A DNA stretch of 12,062 nt, taken from NCBI GenBank assembly GCA_031431435.1, contig JANPDI010000007.1:1-12062 (forward strand), read 5' to 3'. Below are positions 6,383 through 12,062 of the stretch, in pieces. A model generated the notes under the pieces. That model did no database searches and was not told the origin of the DNA. It saw only the letters and a program-made list of their open reading frames with translations. The position numbers and the translations under genes were made by a program. Position 1 is the stretch's first letter, and each line of letters begins with the position of its first letter. The DNA comes from UKL13-2 sp031431435 (GTDB taxonomy: Bacteria > Pseudomonadota > Gammaproteobacteria > Burkholderiales > Usitatibacteraceae).

Positions 6383-7801
6383 ATGTCTGACAGTCTGGTT
6401 ACGGCCGCCTATATCGGCGCCATCATGTTGTTTATTCTGAGCCTGAGCGGTTTGTCGAATCCGGAAACGGCGCGACGCGGAAACTTGTTTGGCATTCTCG
6501 GCATGGGTATTGCCGTACTTGCAACGGTGCTCGGATCACGCGTCACCGCCGCGGGTATCCCGTGGATTATTGGTGCGATGGTGGTGGGTGGATCGATCGG
6601 ACTTTACGCGGCACGTACCGTGCAAATGACACAAATGCCCGAGCTGGTGGCGTTTATGCACAGCCTGGTCGGGTTGGCGGCGATGGCGGTCGGTTTTGTC
6701 AGTTATATCGACACCTCGGTTGCGTACACCGGCGTCGACAAAACCATCCATGAAGTTGAAATCTATCTCGGCATATTGATCGGCGCGGTCACATTCTCCG
6801 GTTCGGTGATTGCGTTTGGCAAATTGTCTGGCCGCATCGGCGGCAAGCCACTGCTGCTGCCGGGCAGGCATTTTCTCAACCTGATCGGCTTGCTGGTGGT
6901 GATCTGGTTCGGCCGCGAATTCATCCACGCCGAGACAGTCTCGTCGGGCACGACGCCGTTGATCGTCATGACGGTCATCGCACTTTTGTTTGGCATGCAC
7001 ATGGTGATGGCCATCGGTGGCGCGGATATGCCGGTGGTGGTGTCGATGCTCAACAGTTATTCCGGTTGGGCGGCAGCGGCGACCGGCTTTATGTTGTCGA
7101 ATGACCTGCTGATTGTGATTGGCGCGCTGGTTGGTTCAAGCGGCGCAATTTTGTCGTTCATCATGTGTCAGGCGATGAATCGTAATTTCATCAGTGTGAT
7201 TGCCGGCGGTTTTGGCGGCGGTGCACCGGTGGCAAAGGTGGGCGGTGATGCCGCACAACCGGCGGGCGAGGTGGTGCCGGTTGGTGCGGCTGAGACCGCC
7301 GAGCTGTTACGCGATGCCAAGAGTGTGATCATCGTTCCCGGTTACGGCATGGCGGTGGCGCAGGCACAACACACGGTTTATGAGATCACCAAACTGTTGC
7401 GTGAGAAAAAAATCAACGTGCGGTTTGGCATCCATCCGGTTGCCGGCCGCATGCCGGGGCACATGAATGTGCTGTTGGCTGAAGCAAAAGTCCCCTACGA
7501 CATCGTGTTTGAGATGGATGAAATCAACGATGACTTTGCCAATACCGACGTGGTCATGGTGATCGGCGCCAACGATATCGTTAATCCCGCGGCGCAGGAC
7601 GACCCGACCAGCCCGATCGCCGGCATGCCGGTGCTAGAGGTGTGGAAGGCCAAAACAAGCATTGTGATGAAACGCAGCATGGCATCCGGATATGCGGGGG
7701 TTGATAATCCGCTGTTCTACAAGGAAAACAACCGCATGTTGTTCGGCGACGCCAAAAAAATGCTCGACGAAGTATTGGTGTCATTACGCAGCGGCGGTTG
7801 A
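6383..7801 (+). CDS. pntB: NAD(P) transhydrogenase subunit beta
   Basis: Beta subunit of the same enzyme, 472 residues, near the E. coli length of 462. The N-terminal membrane domain II (about 1-275) has multiple helices and the conserved H93 in AFMHSLVGLAA (90-100), matching the proton-pathway histidine of E. coli PntB (His91). The cytosolic NADP(H)-binding domain III (about 305-472) shows VPGYGMAVAQAQ (318-329), HPVAGRMPGHMNVLLAEA (351-368), GANDIVNPAAQ (395-405) and KRSMASGYAGVDNPLFY (430-446). ATG 6383 is set by GGAG at 6371-6374, 8 nt upstream, which begins in the last base of the pntA stop codon. The intergenic gap is 11 bp, so pntA and pntB form one operon. The frame extends upstream into pntA, but that part is not PntB-like. 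Confidence 0.97.
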   Translation: MSDSLVTAAYIGAIMLFILSLSGLSNPETARRGNLFGILGMGIAVLATVLGSRVTAAGIPWIIGAMVVGGSIGLYAARTVQMTQMPELVAFMHSLVGLAAMAVGFVSYIDTSVAYTGVDKTIHEVEIYLGILIGAVTFSGSVIAFGKLSGRIGGKPLLLPGRHFLNLIGLLVVIWFGREFIHAETVSSGTTPLIVMTVIALLFGMHMVMAIGGADMPVVVSMLNSYSGWAAAATGFMLSNDLLIVIGALVGSSGAILSFIMCQAMNRNFISVIAGGFGGGAPVAKVGGDAAQPAGEVVPVGAAETAELLRDAKSVIIVPGYGMAVAQAQHTVYEITKLLREKKINVRFGIHPVAGRMPGHMNVLLAEAKVPYDIVFEMDEINDDFANTDVVMVIGANDIVNPAAQDDPTSPIAGMPVLEVWKAKTSIVMKRSMASGYAGVDNPLFYKENNRMLFGDAKKMLDEVLVSLRSGG

Positions 7802-7815
7802 TTCTGTCGTCGTAT

Positions 7816-7831
7816 GCCGTCGCATGGCGGC
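7816..7831. terminator. Weak hairpin between convergent pntB and the sensor kinase gene
   Basis: GCCGTC and GGCGGC pair over 6 bp (one G-U) around a GCAT loop, in the 56-bp gap between the two convergent stop codons. No T-run follows on either strand, so an intrinsic terminator is not supported. Termination here may depend on Rho. Confidence 0.25.
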
Positions 7832-7857
7832 GATTGCCGTGACGCTGTCGGCGAATC

Positions 7858-9813
7858 TCAGGCGGCGGGCTTGGCGCGAAAGGTCGTCAGCGGTAGCAAC
7901 AACGTCACGCAGGTGCCACCGCCTTTGAGCGGGATGATTTCAACATCGCCGCCCATGTTTCCCGCACGGCTTTTCATGTTGGCGAGGCCGCGCCCGCCGC
8001 GTACCTGCTCCGGGTCAAATGACGTACCATCGTCGATGACGCGTACCAATACACGGCTGGCCATTCGGTCAACGCCGGTTGACAGCAGAATATGGCTGGC
8101 ATTGGCGTGTTTCAGGGTGTTGGTAAAGGCCTCCTGCACGATGCGCAGCACGCTGCGCACATTCTCAGGGTCCAGATAGTCAAGCGGCGGCAGGTCGTTG
8201 ACCGCCCATTCGAGTGTGATGCCGGCCGCGTTCAGACGTGGCTCCAGTCGGTAGCGTAAATTGCCGAGTACCACCAGTAAATCCCGCTCGACCGGTTCCA
8301 GCGAATCAATCGTCAACTTTAGCTCGTCAATACAATCGGCAATGATGCTTTCCAACGCCGCCTGGGTCAGCGTTCCGCGCCGCATCACCGCCAGCGTCGA
8401 CATCAGCTGGGAGCCAATCCCGTCATGCATGTCACGCATCAACCGCTGGCGCTCTTCGGCGGTGGCGCGTTGTTGATCAAGTTCGCGTTCACGCGCAAAA
8501 CTTGCCGCCAGATCACGCTCGCGAATTGCCACCCGGTTGGCCAGACTCGCGTTGAGTGACTCGTAATTGGTCAGTGTCTCAACAAAGCGCCGTACCAGCA
8601 AAGCGGCAACGGCAACCAACAATAGCGGCAGTCCGAGTGGGATCAAATAGAGCCGGTCATAACCAAGTAACTCGCGGTAATTCAGAAAATCATGGATGCC
8701 AAAACTTGAGGTAAACAACACCGCAACAATCATCAAGATATTTCCACGTGTGATTACCCGCGTGAGTTGATAAATCAACACCGCCGTCAATACGGGGGTG
8801 AGCAATGCATAGATGCCGTAAATGATGCCGGTGGCCGCCCAAAAGGCATTTGCCATGACAGCCAGGGCAAGAAATACAGACGCAATCACCGCAAGCCAGA
8901 TCAATGCGCGTTCAAATCTGGGCAACGATCGATTGGCGTAATGCAACGAAAAGTTCACCTGCAAGGTTGTCAGCCAGCACATTGCCGGGACGGCAAGTGC
9001 GCCGAGCCAGACAGGTGTGTCGCGAAGGTAGTGATGAAACAGCCGTACGACCGCGACGGTGGCCATGAGCCCGAACAACAAAAACATGGTTTCAGAGCGG
9101 CGCCGCAACCATATCGTCAGGGAGAAAACCGCCATCACCACCAATACACCGGTAATCAACTGTGGTGCGGTTGTTTGAATAAAATGTCGCCGGGCAAACA
9201 TCGGCTCGACAAGATAACTCGCGCCGATGACAACTTGGGCGATGCCGGCACGTGCATAACCATCTGGATGCAGGCGGATAAGAATCTCGTTCTCACCTTC
9301 TCGAATCAGGCTGGACGGCACCAAGAAATACTGCGTCAGGTTCCACGATTCCTGTGGCTTTGGTCCCAGCCGTCCGCTAACGGCGAATGACGAACCATTC
9401 AGGTAGATTTCAACGTTGTTGGTGACGCGGGTGATGTAGATGGCGCGTTGTTCACCAGACTTGCCGTCGTGTTGTGCACCTAGATGCCGAAACGTGAGGC
9501 GATACCAGCCGTATTGCCGCCAATCACGTTTCTGAATGCGCCAGCTATCGGGAAGATCGATGACCCGCCAAACACTGTTCGCCGGGGGCAATGCTATCGA
9601 CGGCGACTGCAAAAACTGCGCCTGATCAAACGTAATGAATCCGGCTGGTGATGTTTGACCGCTTCCGTCAGGCGCACCAATTGCCGCGGTTGCGGCGGTG
9701 GTAATAAAACAAATGGCACCGAGACAGCGCAAGAATCGGCCGGCCAGCCGTGCAGCTCTGGCAGGCAGCCAGTCGCTAAAGCGTGCGGATAAGGCCCATA
9801 CGGTTGGCTTCAA
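7858..9813 (-). CDS. Sensor histidine kinase, NarL-type (HisKA_3), with periplasmic jelly-roll-like domain and seven membrane helices
   Basis: Membrane sensor kinase of the adjacent response regulator, 651 residues from the TTG chosen here. Order of parts: hydrophobic N-terminal signal segment (about 28-46); a periplasmic region (about 50-210) with a beta-galactosidase-like jelly-roll pattern (GWYRLTF, VEIYLNG, LIREGENEILIRLH), suggesting carbohydrate or small-ligand binding; about seven membrane helices (218-407); a coiled-coil-like linker (410-455); HisKA_3 dimerisation with phospho-acceptor H463 in RDMHDGIGSQL; and an HATPase domain with N-box QEAFTNTLKHA (560-570), IDDG (593-596) and GGRGLANM (606-613). 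Start: the frame is open to ATG 9867, but that overlaps the regulator gene by 92 bp. TTG 9813 has GGAG 9 nt upstream and overlaps by 38 bp; TTG 9729 after the regulator stop is also possible. Translation is probably coupled to the regulator. The ligand is unknown. Confidence 0.88.
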   Translation of the reverse strand: MKPTVWALSARFSDWLPARAARLAGRFLRCLGAICFITTAATAAIGAPDGSGQTSPAGFITFDQAQFLQSPSIALPPANSVWRVIDLPDSWRIQKRDWRQYGWYRLTFRHLGAQHDGKSGEQRAIYITRVTNNVEIYLNGSSFAVSGRLGPKPQESWNLTQYFLVPSSLIREGENEILIRLHPDGYARAGIAQVVIGASYLVEPMFARRHFIQTTAPQLITGVLVVMAVFSLTIWLRRRSETMFLLFGLMATVAVVRLFHHYLRDTPVWLGALAVPAMCWLTTLQVNFSLHYANRSLPRFERALIWLAVIASVFLALAVMANAFWAATGIIYGIYALLTPVLTAVLIYQLTRVITRGNILMIVAVLFTSSFGIHDFLNYRELLGYDRLYLIPLGLPLLLVAVAALLVRRFVETLTNYESLNASLANRVAIRERDLAASFARERELDQQRATAEERQRLMRDMHDGIGSQLMSTLAVMRRGTLTQAALESIIADCIDELKLTIDSLEPVERDLLVVLGNLRYRLEPRLNAAGITLEWAVNDLPPLDYLDPENVRSVLRIVQEAFTNTLKHANASHILLSTGVDRMASRVLVRVIDDGTSFDPEQVRGGRGLANMKSRAGNMGGDVEIIPLKGGGTCVTLLLPLTTFRAKPAA

Positions 9814-10453
9814 ATACCGCTTCTCCGCGCGAATGTACCGCGAGCTTTCGATATATTTTTTTAACATGGCTCGTCACGGTATGAGGCGAAATGCCCATCA
9901 ATTTGCCCATTTCGGGGTAGTTGTAGCCCTTCGACGCCAACAGCAGAATTTCGCGTTCGCGCTCTGACAGCGATACATCACTCTCAACCGGCACATTATC
10001 AGAACTCGACCGCACCGGCTCGGCAACGCTTGCGTCGGCGTGAAAGCGTTTCAAGAGGCGTCTGGCGATGATGGGTGAAATTGGCGAGCCGCCAGCCATT
10101 AACTCGCGTATGCCGGACAAGAAACTGTCTTCAGATGCATCCTTCAGCAAGTAGCCGGACGCACCGGCCTCAATCGAGGCCAACACGTGTTCCTCGTCAC
10201 CAAACACTGTCACTACCATGCATTCACACGCGGGCAGCGTCTTGTTGGCGTAGCGGATGACCTCAATGCCGGATTGATCGGGCAGACCCAAATCGACCAG
10301 CAGGATATCGGGCTTGCGAAGGCTTAGTGCGTTGAGCCCTTCAGCGGCCGTACCAACGCTGCCGACAACTTCAAACGAAGGGTCCCTGGCAAGTGTCGCG
10401 ACATATCGGTCGCGGAATGCAACATCGTCTTCAACAATTAATACGCTCGGCAT
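9776..10453 (-). CDS. NarL/FixJ-family response regulator with LuxR-type DNA-binding domain
   Basis: A 225-residue two-component regulator. The receiver domain (3-120) has the acidic pair D9/D10, phospho-acceptor D54 in LLVDLGLPD (51-59), T82 and K104 in YLLKDASEDS. A Ser/Val-rich linker (about 140-158) leads to the LuxR-type helix-turn-helix (160-222) with LSEREREILLLASKGYNYPEMGKLMGISPHTVTSHVKKIYRKL. The invariant features of both domains are present, so it should be active when phosphorylated. ATG 10453 has no clear Shine-Dalgarno. The gene precedes the kinase gene in transcription order and overlaps its start. Targets cannot be read from the window; autoregulation is plausible because a GGGG-CTATA-CCCC repeat lies upstream. 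Confidence 0.93.
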   Translation of the reverse strand: MPSVLIVEDDVAFRDRYVATLARDPSFEVVGSVGTAAEGLNALSLRKPDILLVDLGLPDQSGIEVIRYANKTLPACECMVVTVFGDEEHVLASIEAGASGYLLKDASEDSFLSGIRELMAGGSPISPIIARRLLKRFHADASVAEPVRSSSDNVPVESDVSLSEREREILLLASKGYNYPEMGKLMGISPHTVTSHVKKIYRKLAVHSRGEAVFEANRMGLIRTL

Positions 10454-10482
10454 GGCGGAAATGACCCAATCATCAATGGTCG

Positions 10483-10519
10483 ATTGTACCGCCGCAACCC
10501 CTGTGAGGGGCTATACCCC
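10483..10519 (-). promoter_or_regulatory. Candidate promoter/operator of the response regulator-kinase operon
   Basis: TACAAT on the minus strand (10488-10483) is a good -10 match and would give a leader of about 23 nt. No -35 hexamer is present 17 bp upstream. Instead the -35 zone is occupied by the inverted repeat GGGG-CTATA-CCCC (10507-10519), and a further CCCC at 10498-10501 also pairs with the GGGG. This would suit an activator-dependent promoter, possibly autoregulated, but the binding site is inference. Confidence 0.3.
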
Positions 10520-10619
10520 GTTTGCGGGATGGAGAGACGCACGGTGCCAGCGGATGGCAGCATTTAGCGGAAATTAACCACTGAATCGCCTTGCAAGTGC
10601 AGTCTCGACGTCCGGGGTT

Positions 10620-10641
10620 GGCGGTGGGCGCAGCCACCGCC
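10620..10641. repeat. Strong GC-rich hairpin
   Basis: GGCGGTGG (10620-10627) and CCACCGCC (10634-10641) form a perfect 8-bp stem with a 6-nt loop GCGCAG, extendable by one T-A pair. No T-run follows on either strand, so it is not an intrinsic terminator. It may stabilise an mRNA 3' end or be a repeat unit inserted in the left copy of the duplicated region. Confidence 0.65.
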
Positions 10642-10664
10642 AGTGTGAAGTGGTCGTTCCGGGC

Positions 10665-10694
10665 CTAACTCTTTTTCATCGAGTCAAAGAACTG
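10665..10694 (-). pseudogene. Duplicate fragment of the rho 3' end
   Basis: Read on the minus strand this segment ends with codons for FFDSMKKS and TAG, exactly the last eight residues and stop of Rho. A 23-bp stretch (10671-10693) is identical to 10805-10827, with an offset of exactly 134 bp; the TAG stops align too. The last serine is AGT here and TCG in the intact gene, and the preceding residue is Q here and E in Rho. Beyond that the similarity ends. It is a non-functional remnant with no start. Confidence 0.85.
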
Positions 10695-10722
10695 TGAGCA
10701 ACGGACGGCGGAGCAGAGCCTG

Positions 10723-10741
10723 CCCCGGACTCGATCCGGGG
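10723..10741. repeat. REP-like palindrome
   Basis: CCCCGGA-CTCGA-TCCGGGG is a perfect 7-bp inverted repeat. Translated on the plus strand, its surroundings read RACPGLDPG, a signature I recognise from dispersed REP-type palindromes common in proteobacterial intergenic DNA. Copy number in this genome cannot be judged from one window. Confidence 0.6.
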
Positions 10742-10743
10742 GG

Positions 10744-10757
10744 CCCCGTTTGCGGGG
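10744..10757. repeat. Hairpin repeat CCCCG-TTTG-CGGGG, right copy
   Basis: A 5-bp stem with a TTTG loop. A near-identical copy, CCCCGTTTGCGGG, occurs at 10516-10528. Both copies are preceded by a CCCC...GGGG hairpin and followed by AT(G), consistent with the proposed tandem duplication. Confidence 0.6.
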
Positions 10758-10798
10758 ATGCGACCCGAAGTGCGAAACGAGAGTTCGGGATTGGCACT

Positions 10799-12058
10799 CT
10801 ACGACTTTTTCATCGAGTCAAAGAACTCGGCGTTGTTCTTGGTCGCTTTCAACTTGTCGATCAAGAACTCGGTCGCTTCCAGTTCGTCCATGGCAAACAT
10901 CATTTTACGTAGCACCCAAACGCGTTGCAGGATTTCCGGCTTGATCAGCAATTCTTCCTTACGCGTGCCCGACCGATTGACGTTAAGCGCAGGGTAAACA
11001 CGTTTTTCCGCCGCACGACGGTCGAGGTGGACCTCCATGTTGCCGGTGCCCTTGAATTCTTCGTAAATCACATCATCCATGCGTGAACCGGTATCAATCA
11101 ACGCGGTGGCGATAATCGTCAACGAGCCGCCTTCTTCGATGTTGCGCGCGGCACCAAAAAAACGTTTTGGCCGCTGCAATGCATTGGCGTCCACACCGCC
11201 GGTCAACACTTTGCCTGAAGCGGGAACCACGGTGTTGTAGGCGCGCGCCAGACGCGTGATCGAATCAAGCAGAATCACCACATCTTTTTTGTGTTCGACC
11301 AGGCGTTTCGCCTTTTCAATCACCATCTCGGCAACTTGTACGTGGCGGGTGGCGGGTTCATCAAAGGTTGACGAAACCACCTCGCCTTTGACGGTGCGTT
11401 GCATCTCGGTCACTTCTTCCGGACGTTCATCGATCAACAGCACAATCAAAATAACTTCAGGATGGTTGCTGGTGATCGCCTGGGCAATGTGCTGCAGCAT
11501 GACCGTCTTGCCGGACTTCGGCGAGGAGACGAGCAGGCCGCGCTGGCCCTTGCCGATCGGGGCGATGATATCGATCACGCGTCCGGTGATGTTCTCATCG
11601 GATTTAATGTCGCGTTCGAGGATAAACGGTTTGTTTGGAAACAGGGCGGTCAGGTTTTCAAACAGAATTTTGTTTTTGCCGGCTTCGGGCGGTTCGCCAT
11701 TGACCTTGTCGACTTTCACGAGGGCAAAGTAACGCTCGCCCTCTTTGGGGGTGCGGATCTCACCTTCAATGGTGTCGCCGGTGTGCAGATTAAAGCGGCG
11801 GATCTGTGAGGGGCTGACATAAATGTCGTCCGGGCCCGCCAGATAAGAAATGTCAGGCGAGCGCAGGAAGCCGAAGCCGTCCTGCAGGACCTCAAGTGTG
11901 CCGTCACCAAAAATGGCCTCCCCCTTTTTTGCCTGATGTTTGAGCAGCGCAAAAATCAATTCCTGCTTGCGCAGGCGATTGGCGCCTTCGAGTTCGGCGA
12001 CACCTGCCATCTCCACGAGTTCGGAGACGTGTTTGAGTTTCATTTCGGATAGTTGCAT
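10799..12058 (-). CDS. rho: Transcription termination factor Rho
   Basis: The hexameric ATP-dependent RNA translocase that ends transcription at Rho-dependent sites. It is full length (419 residues, the same as E. coli Rho) and similar along its length. Seen: N-terminal helical domain (1-47); primary RNA-binding site DGFGFLR (60-66) and ERYFAL (108-113); Walker A SPKSGKT (179-185) with K184; catalytic E211 in LLIDERPEEVTEMQ; Walker B VILLDSITRLARAYN with D265; Q-loop VLTGGVDAN (284-292); R-loop EEFKGTGN (333-340); and the arginine finger R366 in NRSGTRKEE. ATG 12058 is only 4 bp from the window edge, so its ribosome-binding site and promoter are not visible. Transcription would run into the repeat-rich spacer at 10454-10798, which has no intrinsic terminator but holds a second copy of the gene's last codons. 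Confidence 0.98.
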   Translation of the reverse strand: MQLSEMKLKHVSELVEMAGVAELEGANRLRKQELIFALLKHQAKKGEAIFGDGTLEVLQDGFGFLRSPDISYLAGPDDIYVSPSQIRRFNLHTGDTIEGEIRTPKEGERYFALVKVDKVNGEPPEAGKNKILFENLTALFPNKPFILERDIKSDENITGRVIDIIAPIGKGQRGLLVSSPKSGKTVMLQHIAQAITSNHPEVILIVLLIDERPEEVTEMQRTVKGEVVSSTFDEPATRHVQVAEMVIEKAKRLVEHKKDVVILLDSITRLARAYNTVVPASGKVLTGGVDANALQRPKRFFGAARNIEEGGSLTIIATALIDTGSRMDDVIYEEFKGTGNMEVHLDRRAAEKRVYPALNVNRSGTRKEELLIKPEILQRVWVLRKMMFAMDELEATEFLIDKLKATKNNAEFFDSMKKS

Positions 12059-12062
12059 ATGC

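Larger units (their letters stand above)
10454..10798. other. Non-coding repeat-rich spacer between the response regulator gene and rho
   Basis: 345 bp without a supported gene. From left to right: the regulator promoter region, a CCCCGTTTGCGGG hairpin, a strong 8-bp hairpin at 10620-10641, a partial copy of the rho 3' end (10665-10694), a REP-like palindrome at 10723-10741, a second CCCCG-TTTG-CGGGG hairpin, and a CCCGAA/TTCGGG inverted repeat just beyond the rho stop. No hairpin is followed by a T-run on the minus strand, so no intrinsic terminator for rho was found. Confidence 0.8.

Noticed and set aside
7816..7831. Intrinsic terminator for pntAB or the kinase gene
   Set aside because: The stem is short and no T-run follows on either strand; kept only as a low-confidence hairpin.
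8767..9390. Plus-strand frame of 207 codons opposite the sensor kinase
   Set aside because: Antisense to conserved kinase sequence, no ribosome-binding site or recognisable motif, and composition typical of a shadow frame.
10694..10912. Plus-strand frame of 72 codons containing RACPGLDPG
   Set aside because: The peptide is the translation of a REP-like palindrome and then runs antisense into rho; it is not a gene.
11256..11809. Plus-strand frames opposite rho
   Set aside because: Rho is intact and highly conserved on the other strand; these frames carry no protein signature.
1..12062. CRISPR array, tRNA/rRNA gene, insertion sequence or riboswitch
   Set aside because: No regularly spaced repeats, cloverleaf, transposase-like protein or conserved riboswitch core was seen on reading both strands.

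Overview
The window looks like chromosomal DNA of a proteobacterium, most likely betaproteobacterial. It has moderately high GC, and housekeeping genes that align closely, from memory, with E. coli TtcA, PntA, PntB and Rho. It also carries the MidA-type methyltransferase / pteridine-reductase-like SDR / ttcA neighbourhood that I associate with Betaproteobacteria. That taxonomic call is inference; no rRNA or tRNA gene is present. I see no insertion sequence, prophage or CRISPR array.

Layout. 1-1052 (minus): the first 350 residues of a Y-family translesion DNA polymerase, cut by the window edge, with a near-consensus LexA (SOS) box just upstream. 1053-1370: a control region plus a possible 56-codon ORF. 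1371-1793 (plus): a small four-helix membrane protein of unknown function, whose end overlaps that of ttcA. 1786-3452 (minus): pteridine-reductase-like SDR then ttcA (tRNA 2-thiocytidine synthesis), coupled by an ATGA overlap. 3480-4670 (plus): a MidA/NDUFAF7-type methyltransferase, divergent from the SDR with only 27 bp between. 4782-7801 (plus): pntA-pntB, the two subunits of the proton-translocating NAD(P) transhydrogenase. 7858-10453 (minus): a two-component system, in transcription order a NarL-type response regulator then a 7TM sensor histidine kinase with overlapping start. 10454-10798: a repeat-rich spacer. 10799-12058 (minus): complete rho.

How the genes fit together. PntAB couples the proton gradient to NADPH supply, and the pteridine-reductase-like SDR is an expected NADPH user, but nothing shows co-regulation. 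The kinase and regulator form a self-contained signalling pair with unknown ligand and targets. The polymerase is predicted to be DNA-damage inducible.

Most unusual region: the spacer downstream of rho. A second copy of the last codons of rho, including the stop codon, lies exactly 134 bp beyond the real end. It has a 23-bp perfect match and a synonymous change in the last serine codon. Several GC-rich hairpin blocks occur in the same order before each copy, so this looks like a diverged tandem duplication, or the scar of an integration/recombination event, at the 3' end of rho. The second point of note is the SOS box overlapping a predicted promoter whose start point falls on the polymerase ATG, suggesting a leaderless LexA-controlled mRNA. 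I found no strong evidence for a wholly new multi-gene system.
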